This document shows positions 7,859-16,915 of a stretch of 64,000 nucleotides of DNA, piece after piece. The DNA is taken from the NCBI RefSeq assembly GCF_009909195.1, contig NZ_JAAAMU010000011.1, forward strand, positions 151,666 through 215,665, given 5' to 3'. The number at the start of each line of letters is the position of its first letter. The first letter of the stretch is position 1. Both the position numbers and the translations under genes were made by a program. Source of the stretch: Paenibacillus sacheonensis (GTDB lineage Bacteria > Bacillota > Bacilli > Paenibacillales > Paenibacillaceae). Under the pieces are notes generated by a model, which did not search any database, was not told the origin of the DNA, and was given only the letters and a program-made list of their open reading frames with translations.

Positions 7859-8563
7859 ATGGCTAGAAAACGGACCGTTCCGCCGCTTGCGCTCATCGGT
7901 TTCGAAGAAAACGAAGACCTGCATACGCCGTTAAGCCGAGCGAGAATCATTCAATCGGCGATTCGTCAACTGAACGAACACGGCCTGAAGGACCTCAGCA
8001 TGCGGAAGGTCGCCGATGACTTGGGCGTCCAACCCGCTTCCCTGTACTATCACGTCAAAGGAAAAGAGCAGCTCCTGCAGCTGCTTACCGATAAGATCAG
8101 CTCCGAGATGGCGCGCCCCGATCCCTCGCTGCCATGGAGAACGCAGCTTCTGCAGTGGGCGGAGCAATTTCGAGCCGTGCTCGGCACCTGCCGCGATGCC
8201 TCGGAGCTGTTCAACGCCACGATCGGATTAGGATACAATCGCCTGACGCAGATCGAGAACTTGTACGGCATGCTCGCCGACGCGGGCTTCGAGGACAAGC
8301 TGATCCCGTGGATCGCCTCCATCCTCAAGAGCTACGTGCTCGGATTCGCGGCGGAGGAAGCACGGTTCGCCTCGTTTGCCGGGGACAGCGCCGTCACGTC
8401 CGAAGAATTAAGCCAAGAGTATGCCCGGATCTATGACGGCCTGCCGGCGGAGAAGTTCCCTAACCTGATCCGGCTAGCCCCCTTTACGACGAGCACGGAC
8501 TGGCAGCAGGAATTCGATTTCGGTTTGGGCGTCCTGCTCGACGGCCTTGCCGCGAAGCTCTAA
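7859..8563 (+). CDS. TetR-family regulator with TetR_C-like ligand domain
   Basis: 234 residues from the ATG at 7859, which has AGAGAGGTG upstream. The N-terminal helix-turn-helix is SMRKVADDLGVQPASLYYHV, preceded by a linker rich in charged residues. The C-terminal domain (about 90-230) is of the tetracycline-repressor C type, longer than in typical AcrR members, with a closing FGLGVLLDGL helix. It probably binds the palindrome at 7810 and regulates itself and the divergent VOC gene. The inducer is unknown. Confidence 0.85.
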   Translation: MARKRTVPPLALIGFEENEDLHTPLSRARIIQSAIRQLNEHGLKDLSMRKVADDLGVQPASLYYHVKGKEQLLQLLTDKISSEMARPDPSLPWRTQLLQWAEQFRAVLGTCRDASELFNATIGLGYNRLTQIENLYGMLADAGFEDKLIPWIASILKSYVLGFAAEEARFASFAGDSAVTSEELSQEYARIYDGLPAEKFPNLIRLAPFTTSTDWQQEFDFGLGVLLDGLAAKL

Positions 8564-8583
8564 GCTGCGGACTGGCGCGCCTC

Positions 8584-8820
8584 CTATTCGGATCGACCGG
8601 TCGACAGCGGCTTCGTAATCGAGACGAGTACAAGCCCGATCACTAGGATGACGGCCCATGCCGTCAACGATGGCCACCCCTCCGGCAGTAAACCAAGGAA
8701 CTTGTAAACGATCGTCTTGCCGAACATCGCTCTAATCAACGGCTGCACCACGGTTGCGATCCCGATAAGACTCAGGATGATACCCACGACCTGCAAGCCG
8801 TCATTTTGAATCTTCCTCAT
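8584..8820 (-). CDS. Small two-helix membrane protein
   Basis: 78 residues from the ATG at 8820, with AAGGAGGGAAGG upstream inside the end of the TetR gene. Two transmembrane helices (about residues 10-31 and 50-68) flank a short loop; the tail is basic. It overlaps the TetR-type regulator by 20 bases and is certainly cotranscribed with it. It may be the membrane component controlled by that regulator. Confidence 0.7.
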   Translation of the reverse strand: MRKIQNDGLQVVGIILSLIGIATVVQPLIRAMFGKTIVYKFLGLLPEGWPSLTAWAVILVIGLVLVSITKPLSTGRSE

Positions 8821-9397
8821 GGCCTTCCCTCCTTGTCGCGAGCATGAATGTACGAACGGTCTCTTGGATGGCCTCTTCAGTATCCTCGATCCCATGCGTT
8901 GCGATCCGGCCGCTTACTATGTCGATGGCGCTTCGAACGAGCATCGCCATCAGCTCGGGAGCGAACGTCCTGAAGCTCCCCTCCTCCGATTGCCCGTATT
9001 GAAAAATCTCGATGAGCGGTTGGTGGATCTGATTGTCTTGATCGGTAAAAGCCAATGCGCCGTCCTTGCTTCGATGGTTGGCGATAATGCGCATGATGGC
9101 CAACGTCCGTTTCCGATTATCGGCTGCATAGCGCAAATTGGCTTCGATGTAGGATGCCAGCGCTTCAGGCGCCGTTCTATCGATGACCATATGTTTGGCC
9201 ATATATTCCGCCGCATCGCTAAAATAAGCCGTTATCAGCGTTTGGATAAGGTGTTCCTTCTGCGGGAAATGATACGTGACCACCCCCTTGCTGACGTTCA
9301 GCAGCTCCGCTACCGCCCCAAGCGAATAGCCCGCGTATCCGAATTTGGCCAGCAGCTCCTGCGAAGCCAGCAGAATGTTGTTTCTTGTGTCCTTCAT
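8801..9397 (-). CDS. TetR/AcrR-family repressor
   Basis: 198 residues. The helix-turn-helix is GYSLGAVAELLNVSKGVVTYHF; the helical C-terminal half is divergent, as usual for ligand-binding domains. The promoter upstream contains one palindromic operator in its spacer and a second copy 31 bases away, so strong autorepression is likely. The only gene cotranscribed is the two-helix membrane protein. The ligand is unknown. Confidence 0.85.
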   Translation of the reverse strand: MKDTRNNILLASQELLAKFGYAGYSLGAVAELLNVSKGVVTYHFPQKEHLIQTLITAYFSDAAEYMAKHMVIDRTAPEALASYIEANLRYAADNRKRTLAIMRIIANHRSKDGALAFTDQDNQIHQPLIEIFQYGQSEEGSFRTFAPELMAMLVRSAIDIVSGRIATHGIEDTEEAIQETVRTFMLATRREGHEEDSK

Positions 9398-9451
9398 GCA
9401 CAGCCCGCCTTTGCGTCCCGTCCATAGGGGCGCTTTTTTCTTGCTATGACT

Positions 9452-9507
9452 ATTTTAGTACGATCGAGCTAAAATCGCAATTATTTTCTCGTACGATCGT
9501 GCTAAAA
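9452..9507 (-). promoter_or_regulatory. Autoregulated promoter with two TetR operators
   Basis: On the minus strand TTGCGA (9475-9480) and TAAAAT (9452-9457) are 17 bases apart. The spacer carries TTTTAG-(2)-CGATCG-(2)-CTAAAA (9453-9474). A second copy of the GTACGATCG core lies at 9491-9499, inside TTTTC...GCTAAAA. Two equal-phase sites suggest cooperative binding by the adjacent TetR protein. Confidence 0.65.
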
Positions 9508-9646
9508 AATTGAACGCAGCATGACGATGCGTTTACCCCGTCCTATTCTGCATTTGCCCACTCGCTAGACTGCTGTGCTTCATAGGATATAAGGTTCCTG
9601 CAATGCAATGACAGCGCACTTACTATCCTCATGGGAGTTGGGAGCA

Positions 9647-11014
9647 TTGAAATCCAAAACGCAGCTGACCGGGCTTGTGATCTTTAAAGGCGATCCGGGC
9701 TACGATGTCGCACGCAAGAATTGGGATCCCCACACGGACAAATTCCCCAAAGTGTTCGTGTTCGCGAAGCGCACGCAGGATGTCGCCAATGCCATCAAAT
9801 GGGCCAACGAGAATAACGTCCCGATTCGGCCGAGAAGCGGCAGGCATTCGCTGGAAGTCAATCTGTCGCAGGTCACCGGCGGCATCGTTATCGACGTCAG
9901 CAAAATGAAGCAAATCAACTTGAATAAAAAGAAAAGCACCGCCATCGTCGGATCGGGCAACACCGTAGGGAGAATAGCCAAGACGCTTGCGCCGCTCGGC
10001 TATATCGCTCCTTTTGGCGACAGCCCTACCGTAGGAATCGGCGGCATCACGCTCGGCGGCGGAATCGGGCCGCTGCAGCGGACGGTCGGCCTCGTCAGCG
10101 ACAATTTGCTTGCGCTCGAAATGGTCGACGCGAAGGGGCGGGTCATTCGCGCGAGCAAGAAACGCAACTCCGATCTCCTGTGGGCGTCCAAAGGCGGCGG
10201 AGGAGGAAATTTCGGCGTCTATACCAGGTACAAATTCAAAGTGCACGCCGCTCCGGCGAAGGCCACGGTGTACCGGATCACCTGGCCATGGAATCAGTTC
10301 CCCGAATTGCTCAAGGCCTGGCAGCGCTGGGCGCCATGCGTGGATACGAGGCTGGGCAGCGAATTTTCGATCGGTCCGAAGAAAGGCGGCAACGTCACCA
10401 TGAACGGGCTCTTCCTCGGGTCGAAGACGGAGGCGCTTCGCCTGCTGCAGCCCATGCTGCGCGTCGGAACGCCGACGAGCCGGATCATTCGCGCATTGCC
10501 TTACCCGAAAGTCGTGGACTTCCTGCTGCCTCCGGATCCGATCCTCACGCAGCGCGAAAGCAATCAGTTCTCCAGCGGCTTCGGCCGGCATCCGTTCCCG
10601 GACAAAGCCATTCACGACATGCGCCGGTTCTTGGAACAGGTAGAGGGCGAATTCGCCGGCTTCTTCTTCCTCAACTGGGGCGGGGCCGTAAGCCGCGTAG
10701 CGCCTAGGGCCACGGCGTTCTACTGGCGCAAAGCGAGCTATTACGTCGAGTGGAACAGCTCCTGGGTGAAGAAGTCCGATGCCGCCAAGAACATTGCGCT
10801 CGCCCGCGGACTGCGCAAGAAGCTGAAGCCTTATATCGTGGGATCGTATATCAATGTACCGGACCAAGGAATCAAGAACTCCGGGCCGGTCTACTACGGG
10901 GCCAACTATCCTCGATTGCGCAAGGTAAAGGCCAAGTACGACCCGGGCAACGTCTTCAACAATCCGCAAAGCATCCAGCCGGCCTGCACCACGTGCAGGG
11001 CGAAGAAGAAATAG
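9647..11014 (+). CDS. FAD-linked oxidoreductase, berberine-bridge (BBE-like) family
   Basis: About 455 residues. PIRPRSGRHSLE carries the His that is covalently linked to FAD in this family. The second, cysteinyl attachment site of bicovalent members is absent: the loop reads GIGGITLGGGIG. The protein ends with the BBE segment KYDPGNVFNNPQSI. An N-terminal PCMH-type FAD-binding domain spans about 30-205. TTG 9647 with GGGAG nine bases upstream gives the family-like N-terminus MKSKTQLTG; ATG 9608 has no clear ribosome binding site. The substrate is probably an alcohol or sugar-like compound; not secreted as far as can be seen. Confidence 0.85.
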   Translation: MKSKTQLTGLVIFKGDPGYDVARKNWDPHTDKFPKVFVFAKRTQDVANAIKWANENNVPIRPRSGRHSLEVNLSQVTGGIVIDVSKMKQINLNKKKSTAIVGSGNTVGRIAKTLAPLGYIAPFGDSPTVGIGGITLGGGIGPLQRTVGLVSDNLLALEMVDAKGRVIRASKKRNSDLLWASKGGGGGNFGVYTRYKFKVHAAPAKATVYRITWPWNQFPELLKAWQRWAPCVDTRLGSEFSIGPKKGGNVTMNGLFLGSKTEALRLLQPMLRVGTPTSRIIRALPYPKVVDFLLPPDPILTQRESNQFSSGFGRHPFPDKAIHDMRRFLEQVEGEFAGFFFLNWGGAVSRVAPRATAFYWRKASYYVEWNSSWVKKSDAAKNIALARGLRKKLKPYIVGSYINVPDQGIKNSGPVYYGANYPRLRKVKAKYDPGNVFNNPQSIQPACTTCRAKKK

Positions 11015-11021
11015 GGAATGC

Positions 11022-11067
11022 AAAAAGCCCCTTCGCCGCGGATAGGCTGCAGCGAAGGAGCTTTTTT
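11022..11067. terminator. Bidirectional terminator
   Basis: AAAAAGCCCCTTCGC pairs with GCGAAGGAGCTTTTTT, with T runs on both strands. It serves the converging oxidase and ABC-F genes. Confidence 0.85.
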
Positions 11068-11124
11068 CGTTATCTATTCAAGGAATGACGGCCCACGGTC
11101 GTTCGTATGGCGGCATGCGATCCC

Positions 11125-12681
11125 TTACCTTTGCGTTTGCATGGCCCAAGCTTCCACATCCCATGTCTTGGTCACCCAGTCCTCGTAGAATTCAGGCTCG
11201 TGGGAGACGAGCACGACGGTGCCCTTGTAAGCTTGCAGCGCCCGCTTCAATTCGGCTTTGGCAACGACGTCCAGATGGTTGGTCGGCTCATCGAACAGAA
11301 TCCAGTTGCTCTCCCGCATCATCAGCTTGCACAGGCGAACCTTCGCCTGCTCGCCGCCGCTGAGCTGGTTAAGGGGACGCGTGATATGCTCGTTCTTCAG
11401 GCCGCAGCGGGCAAGCGCCGCCCGGACTTCATGTTGGTTCATGGAAGAGAACTCATCCCATACGTCCTCCAGCGGAGTCATCGTCGGCGCCTTGGACTCC
11501 TGTTCGAAGTAGGCGGGAGATAAATAATCGCCCGTATACCGCTTGCCTTCCAGCGGAGGAATAACGCCGAGAATCGACTTCAGGAGCGTGGATTTGCCGA
11601 CGCCGTTGCAGCCGACGATGGCAATCTTTTCGCCCCGCTCGATGACCATGTCCATCTTGGGCAGAAGCGGCTTGCCGTAGCCGATGACCATGCCCTCCGC
11701 TTCGAATACGAGCTTGCCGCTGGCCCGGGATTCCTTGAAGTTGAAGGTCGGCTTGGCCGCTTCCTCCGGCTTGTCGATGCGATCGATCCGGTCGAGCTGC
11801 TTCTCGCGGCTCTTCGCGCGCCCGGAGGTCGAAGCGCGGGCTTTATTTTTATTAATGAATTCCTCTTGTTTCTTAATGTAGTCCTTCTGCTTCTCGTAGG
11901 CGTCGATATGCTGCAGCTTGTTCAGCTCGGACATCTCGAGGAACTTCTCGTAATTGGCCGAGTAACGCGTCATCTTCGTGAATTCGAGATGGTAGATCAC
12001 GTCGACGACCTGATTCATGAAGCCCGTTTCATGAGAAATAAGCATGAGCGCATGCGGATAATTCCGCAAATAATTCGTCAGCCAATTAATATGCTCTTCG
12101 TCCAAATAGTTCGTCGGCTCATCCAGCAATAGAACGCCGGGCTTCTCGAGCAGCAGCTTGGCGAGCAGCACCTTCGTCCGCTGTCCGCCGCTAAGCGCCG
12201 TGACTTCGCGGTCAAGCCCGATGGCATTGAGGCCCAAACCGTTGGCCATCTCGTCGACCTTCACGTCGATCAGATAGAAATCGCCGATCTCAAGCTCCTC
12301 TTGAATCTCGCCCATGCGCTCCAGCAGCCGCTCCAGCGTATCCGGATCGGCATCGCCCATTTGCGCGGCGATCTCGTTAAGCTCTTCTTCCAAGACGAGC
12401 AAGGGCAGGAACGCATCCTTCAGCACGTCCCGGATGGTCTTGCCCGCTTCAAGCTTCGTATGCTGATCCAAGTAGCCGTAACGAACGCGGGGCGTCCACT
12501 CCACCTTGCCTTCGTCCTTCAACAGCTTTCCGGTCAAAATATTCATCAGCGTGGATTTCCCCGTACCGTTCGCGCCAACGAGTCCGACGCGCTCTCCCTC
12601 CAGCAAACGGAAGTTTACATTGCGAAACAGCACCCGGTCGCCGAACGTATGCGATAATTGCTCAACCGTCAATAAACTCAT
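11125..12681 (-). CDS. ABC-F ATPase, YfmM type
   Basis: 518 residues with two ABC domains and no membrane segments. Walker A motifs are GANGTGKST and GCNGVGKST; signature motifs are LSGGQRTKVLLAK and LSGGEQAKVRLCK; Walker B ends are LLLDEPTNYLD and ILFDEPTNHLD. A basic linker (about 265-305, rich in Lys and Arg) joins them, as in ribosome-associated ABC-F proteins. The N-terminus is very like Bacillus YfmM. Such proteins act on stalled ribosomes in the E site. Antibiotic protection cannot be judged from the sequence. Confidence 0.9.
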   Translation of the reverse strand: MSLLTVEQLSHTFGDRVLFRNVNFRLLEGERVGLVGANGTGKSTLMNILTGKLLKDEGKVEWTPRVRYGYLDQHTKLEAGKTIRDVLKDAFLPLLVLEEELNEIAAQMGDADPDTLERLLERMGEIQEELEIGDFYLIDVKVDEMANGLGLNAIGLDREVTALSGGQRTKVLLAKLLLEKPGVLLLDEPTNYLDEEHINWLTNYLRNYPHALMLISHETGFMNQVVDVIYHLEFTKMTRYSANYEKFLEMSELNKLQHIDAYEKQKDYIKKQEEFINKNKARASTSGRAKSREKQLDRIDRIDKPEEAAKPTFNFKESRASGKLVFEAEGMVIGYGKPLLPKMDMVIERGEKIAIVGCNGVGKSTLLKSILGVIPPLEGKRYTGDYLSPAYFEQESKAPTMTPLEDVWDEFSSMNQHEVRAALARCGLKNEHITRPLNQLSGGEQAKVRLCKLMMRESNWILFDEPTNHLDVVAKAELKRALQAYKGTVVLVSHEPEFYEDWVTKTWDVEAWAMQTQR

Positions 12682-12897
12682 CTATATCGATCTCCATTCA
12701 TGGATGTACCTGAATTCGTCCTGCGACTCTCTCGATTACCCGAATCATTGTACCACAAAAGCGTGCTATCCATGGGTATAACCCGCTAGTACAATTTCCC
12801 GCGGACGGCCGGCCTATGCCTCGCCGAATCGAATATCCGCGGGTCGCCGCCAGCCTGTCGGAGGGCGGAGAAAATTCAAAGTGGTGCGCAGCGGAGA

Positions 12898-12916
12898 CTA
12901 GTTGCTATAATACTAG
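12898..12916 (+). promoter_or_regulatory. Extended -10 promoter flanked by an inverted repeat
   Basis: TGCTATAAT is a perfect extended -10 element and is enclosed exactly by CTAGT and ACTAG. The arrangement suggests a repressor site over the promoter of the downstream winged-helix gene. Confidence 0.5.
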
Positions 12917-12936
12917 ACAAAGAAGGGCGGGCGGTC

Positions 12937-13851
12937 ATGATGTACAGCTTGGACGTAAGATTCAAACCTTTATTCGAAATCATGGGCAGCTTGCATGCCT
13001 ATGTATGCCGTAAATCGCATAAAAAGCTCGACTTGTCTCCCGCCTGGGCGAAAGAAGTCCGTCAACGGATCACGCCCCAATTGGCGGAGCTGCTCGATCG
13101 GGTCCAGATCGACGGCGACTGGAAGCTGACGTATCTGCTCGTGCATCTCTGTCCCGGAGAAGACGTCGGCGATTTCGTCGATTGGCTGCGCGGGATGACG
13201 CCCGGCGAGCTCTACGAATTGATGTCGCCGTACGGCAACCAGTTCCCGAACCAAATGGGGGAATTTCGCGATCATGCCATAACGCTGTTCGAACAATGGA
13301 ACGAGCAATACTTTCGGCATATCGATCCGGCGATTCTCGAGCGGCTTGGCGAGGAAGCGCTTCATCGGAAGGCAAAACTATCGTCGGCCGAGCCGATCGC
13401 ATTCGTGGACGAGACGACCAACGGACTGTTGTTCGTTCCGATGGATGGGCTGGAGCGCGTGATCCTCATGCCGCAATACCATTTTCAGCCGATCAATGTC
13501 GTCAGCCACTTCGGCAAGGTCACCATCTGCCATTACGCCGCCAGACTGTACGTTGGCGATGAAGAGGATTTCCTAACGCCGCACGAGTACCGCATGATCC
13601 GGAGCGTGTCGGAGAAAAGCCGCTTGAAAATCCTGCGCTACCTGAGCCAGGGACCGCGCTCGTTCATCGAGATCGTGCGCCATTTGGAGTTATCCAAGGG
13701 AATCACGCACGATCATATCTCCAAGCTGCGCTATGCCGGCATGGTGACGGCGCATTTCGAAGGCGAGACGCTCACCGCTTACAGCGTTCGAAAGAGCGCA
13801 TTGGAGCAGGTACACAGCAAGATCATGGATTATATCGGGCAGGGCGTGTAG
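12937..13851 (+). CDS. ArsR-like winged-helix transcription factor
   Basis: 304 residues, much longer than ordinary ArsR proteins. A long N-terminal region (1-210) of no recognised family precedes a C-terminal winged helix: SEKSRLKILRYLSQGPRSFIEIVRHLELSKGITHDHISKLRYAGMV. ATG codons at 12937 and 12940 are both possible after GGGCGGGCGG. The inverted repeat over its promoter suggests autoregulation. The N-terminal part may sense a ligand or bind a partner. Confidence 0.75.
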   Translation: MMYSLDVRFKPLFEIMGSLHAYVCRKSHKKLDLSPAWAKEVRQRITPQLAELLDRVQIDGDWKLTYLLVHLCPGEDVGDFVDWLRGMTPGELYELMSPYGNQFPNQMGEFRDHAITLFEQWNEQYFRHIDPAILERLGEEALHRKAKLSSAEPIAFVDETTNGLLFVPMDGLERVILMPQYHFQPINVVSHFGKVTICHYAARLYVGDEEDFLTPHEYRMIRSVSEKSRLKILRYLSQGPRSFIEIVRHLELSKGITHDHISKLRYAGMVTAHFEGETLTAYSVRKSALEQVHSKIMDYIGQGV

Positions 13852-13881
13852 GGAGACAACCCGGACGCCAGCATGGAAATC

Positions 13882-13925
13882 GGCCGCTCGCGCATCGTAA
13901 TCGACGATGCGCAAGCGGTTTTTTC
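13882..13925 (+). terminator. Rho-independent terminator
   Basis: CCGCTCGCGCATCG pairs with CGATGCGCAAGCGG and is followed by TTTTTT, just past the ArsR-like gene. Confidence 0.85.
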
Positions 13926-14011
13926 GTTGTTTGCGCCAATTCCAAAAATACATTGAATATGCTGAACTTCTATAATATTCTTTATACAAAGAAATAATTG
14001 TTGGTTCTCTA

Positions 14012-14040
14012 TTTACAGAACCATATTTGATACCTATAAT
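14012..14040 (+). promoter_or_regulatory. SigA promoter of the peptide-importer operon
   Basis: TTTACA (14012-14017) and TATAAT (14035-14040) have a 17-base spacer, 75 bases before the lipoprotein ATG. The leader is AT-rich. Confidence 0.75.
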
Positions 14041-14115
14041 AAGGACATTGAATACAGAGTAAATCTATCGGGATTAAAAATATGGTGTCATTCAAACCTA
14101 TTTCAGGAGGGTATC

Positions 14116-15882
14116 ATGAAGAAGCAAAGAATCGTGACCTTATCGACAGCCATACTGGCGAGCGCATTATTACTGTCCGCTTGCGGCAACAACACGAACG
14201 ACAATGGCGCCGGCAACCCGGCGAACGCGGGCCAGCCCGCAGCGAACAACGCTGCCGGCGATACCGCGAACAACGGAACCGCGGCCGATCCCGCAGCCGG
14301 GGCTTCCGGAGTCGTGACCGCCTCTGACCTGTCCAAGCTGCCGGACATCGCCAAGAAGCGCACGGACACGATCATCGTCGGCTTGACGGATCCGAGCGGC
14401 GCGTTCACGCCGTATTTCCAACAAAGCGGCTACGACGGCAATGTCTCCTCCCTGCTGTACACGCCGCTCGTCAAGGTCGACGATAAAGGGCTCCCGATTC
14501 CGGGCTTGGCCGAGAAATGGGACGTTTCCGCGGACAACTTGACGTATACGTACCACCTGCGCAAGGATTTGAAATTCAGCGACGGCACGCCGCTTACGGC
14601 CGACGACGTCGCTTTCACATGGACCATCTTGCATGACAAGTCCTACGACGGCGACTCCCTGGTGAACACGCTGAACATCAAAGGCGGCGATGCGTATAAG
14701 GCGGGCACGGCGACCAGCGTCTCTGGCATCAAGGTGATCGATCCGCAGACGATTTCCGTCACGCTCGACAAGCCGAATGCCAGCGCGCTGACATTGCTTG
14801 GATCCGACGTGCTGTCCAAAGCTTATTACGGCAAGGACTACAAGCAAGGGCAATTGGACTATATGAAGAAGCTGAGCGGCAGCCCGCTGGGTACCGGACC
14901 TTACAAGCTGGAGAAATTCATTCCAGGCCAAGAAGTCCGGATGATCGCAAACGAGAATTACTATGACGGCAAACCGAAGACGGAGCATTTTATTTATAAA
15001 ACGGCTCAAGGCGATACCTGGCAGTACCTGGAGACCGGCGAGGTCGACTATGCGTCGTTCTCGGCGACGAAGGAAAACATCGACAAGCTCAAGGCGATGG
15101 GCTTCGTGAATATCCTGCCCTACACGCCGAGCAATTACGGCTATCTGCAATTGAACCTGAAACATCCTGCCCTGCAGGACAAGCTGGTCCGCCAAGCGCT
15201 TACCTACGGCCTGGACCGCCAGAGCATCTACGTGGACGCGGCGCAGGGCGCGGGCCAAGTCGCGAACATTCCTTCTTCGCCGATCTCGTGGTCGTATACG
15301 GAGGACGGCATCAATCCGTACAAATACGATGCGGAGAAAGCCAAGGAACTGTTGGACCAAGCGGGCTGGAAAGCGGGAGCGGACGGCATCCGCGAGAAGG
15401 ACGGGCAGAAGCTGACGATCCATTACCTGGGTTCCAAGAAGCCGGAGACCGATATCTTCATCGCCGTGGCGAAGGAAGATTACGAAGCTTTGGGCATCAA
15501 ATTCGAGCCTGAAGTCTTCGCGGATTTCAACGCGCTCGTATCCAAGGTCGAAGGCGGCGATTACGATATGGCTTCCTTCTCCACCTCGCTCTTGACCGAT
15601 CCGTCGGACGGCCTGCTCCAATTCGTCGACGGCGAGATTCCGGGCTACGAAGATCCGGCATTCAAGGCATTGTACGACAAAGGCCTTGCAACCTCGAATA
15701 TCGACGAGCGCAAAGCCGTGTACAAAGATATCTACAAGCTGCTGAACGACCAGCTGCCGGTCATCTTCACGAGCTACAAGAAAAGCGTGTACGCCTATAA
15801 CGGCCGCATTCAGAATCTAAGCGTCAGCCCGTTCAACGGCCTTGCGCCGAGCTTGCCGAAATGGACGCTGAGCCAACAATAA
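14116..15882 (+). CDS. Peptide/nickel ABC transporter substrate-binding lipoprotein
   Basis: 588 residues. The signal peptide ends at the lipobox LLLSAC, followed by a long Asn/Ala/Gly-rich tether (to about residue 60). LSKLPDIAKKRTDTIIVGL and LTYTYHLRKDLKFSDGTPLTADDV are characteristic of family 5 solute-binding proteins (Opp/Dpp class). GGAGGG precedes the ATG. It captures oligopeptides or similar cationic ligands outside the membrane for the four proteins encoded next. The exact ligand cannot be told from the sequence. Confidence 0.9.
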   Translation: MKKQRIVTLSTAILASALLLSACGNNTNDNGAGNPANAGQPAANNAAGDTANNGTAADPAAGASGVVTASDLSKLPDIAKKRTDTIIVGLTDPSGAFTPYFQQSGYDGNVSSLLYTPLVKVDDKGLPIPGLAEKWDVSADNLTYTYHLRKDLKFSDGTPLTADDVAFTWTILHDKSYDGDSLVNTLNIKGGDAYKAGTATSVSGIKVIDPQTISVTLDKPNASALTLLGSDVLSKAYYGKDYKQGQLDYMKKLSGSPLGTGPYKLEKFIPGQEVRMIANENYYDGKPKTEHFIYKTAQGDTWQYLETGEVDYASFSATKENIDKLKAMGFVNILPYTPSNYGYLQLNLKHPALQDKLVRQALTYGLDRQSIYVDAAQGAGQVANIPSSPISWSYTEDGINPYKYDAEKAKELLDQAGWKAGADGIREKDGQKLTIHYLGSKKPETDIFIAVAKEDYEALGIKFEPEVFADFNALVSKVEGGDYDMASFSTSLLTDPSDGLLQFVDGEIPGYEDPAFKALYDKGLATSNIDERKAVYKDIYKLLNDQLPVIFTSYKKSVYAYNGRIQNLSVSPFNGLAPSLPKWTLSQQ

Positions 15883-15896
15883 CGAACCAAACAAAC

Positions 15897-15931
15897 GCGA
15901 TTCCCTGTCCGATCTCCGGTCAGGGAATCGC
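15897..15931 (+). other. Intercistronic hairpin in the importer operon
   Basis: GCGATTCCCTG pairs perfectly with CAGGGAATCGC around a 13-base loop, without a T tract. It lies between the binding-protein and permease genes. It may stabilise the upstream message or reduce read-through, a common way to make the binding protein in excess. Confidence 0.6.
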
Positions 15932-15948
15932 AGGTTAAGGAGTCGATT

Positions 15949-16902
15949 ATGAGCACGTACATTACGAAGCGGATCCTGTATATGATCGTCATTTTATTCG
16001 CGGCCTCCTTCTTGATCTTCTGCTTGTATGCCTTGACGCCCGGCGACTTCATCACGGGCAACATTAAGCTGACGCCGGAACGCAAAGCGGAGCTTCGGGA
16101 GATTTACGGACTGAACAAACCCGTAATCGAACGGTACGCGATCTGGATGAAGAACGCCTTCCACGGAGACTTCGGCTATTCGCTGTCGCAGCAGAAGCCG
16201 GTACTCAGTTTGTTTAATCAATACATCTGGAATTCATTCCTGCTCGCGGTCGTCTCCACATTCCTGACCTGGCTGATCGCCGTCGTCGTCGGCGTCGTCG
16301 CCGCGTACAAGCAGTATTCGTGGTTCGATACGATCGTCATGGTCGCGCTCTTCGCGGCAATGTCGATCCCGTCGTTCTTCATCGGCCTCTTCTTGATCAA
16401 GATGCTGGCCGTGGACTGGAAATGGCTTCCTCCGGGCGGGATGCTGACGACGGGAAGCAATTCGACGGGGCTCGCTTACGTGCGAGAAGTCATTCACCAT
16501 ATGATGCTTCCGGTAATGGTCATGACTTTGCTCGGGGTGGGCTCTCTGACGCGCTACTTCCGAAGCAACATGATCGACGTCATCAAGCAGGATTATATCC
16601 GCACGGCACGCGCCAAAGGCTTGAAGGAACGCAAAGTATTGTTCACCCATGCGCTGCGCAACGCCCTGCTGCCTGCGATTACGCTAGTCGGCTTCGAGCT
16701 TCCCGCTCTGTTCGGCGGCTCGCTCATTATCGAGAAAATATTCAACTGGCCGGGCATCGGCCAGCTTTACATGCAGTCCTTCAGCTTGCGGGATTATCCG
16801 CTGCTCATGGGATTCACCTTGTTTATCGCAATACTGACCGTTATCGGCACGCTGGTTTCGGACATTTTGTATCATGTCGCCGACCCACGGGTCAGGCTGT
16901 AG
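15949..16902 (+). CDS. Opp/Dpp-type ABC permease, OppB-like
   Basis: 317 residues with about six transmembrane helices. It starts MSTYITKRILYMIVILF, as OppB/DppB proteins do. The EAA loop (IRTARAKGLKERKVLFTHALRNALLP) contacts the ATPase, and the C-terminus has the usual GxxxxxxDxxYxxxDPRVRL. AAGGAG precedes the ATG. It pairs with the next permease to form the membrane channel of the peptide importer. Confidence 0.92.
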   Translation: MSTYITKRILYMIVILFAASFLIFCLYALTPGDFITGNIKLTPERKAELREIYGLNKPVIERYAIWMKNAFHGDFGYSLSQQKPVLSLFNQYIWNSFLLAVVSTFLTWLIAVVVGVVAAYKQYSWFDTIVMVALFAAMSIPSFFIGLFLIKMLAVDWKWLPPGGMLTTGSNSTGLAYVREVIHHMMLPVMVMTLLGVGSLTRYFRSNMIDVIKQDYIRTARAKGLKERKVLFTHALRNALLPAITLVGFELPALFGGSLIIEKIFNWPGIGQLYMQSFSLRDYPLLMGFTLFIAILTVIGTLVSDILYHVADPRVRL

Positions 16903-16915
16903 GAGGTTCTAACGG

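Noticed and set aside
9629..11023. 464-codon minus-strand frame
   Set aside because: It mirrors the FAD oxidase gene, is Arg/Asp/His-rich without any family motif and is a GC-driven shadow frame.
14170..15621. 483-codon minus-strand frame
   Set aside because: It is opposite the substrate-binding lipoprotein gene and has shadow-type composition.
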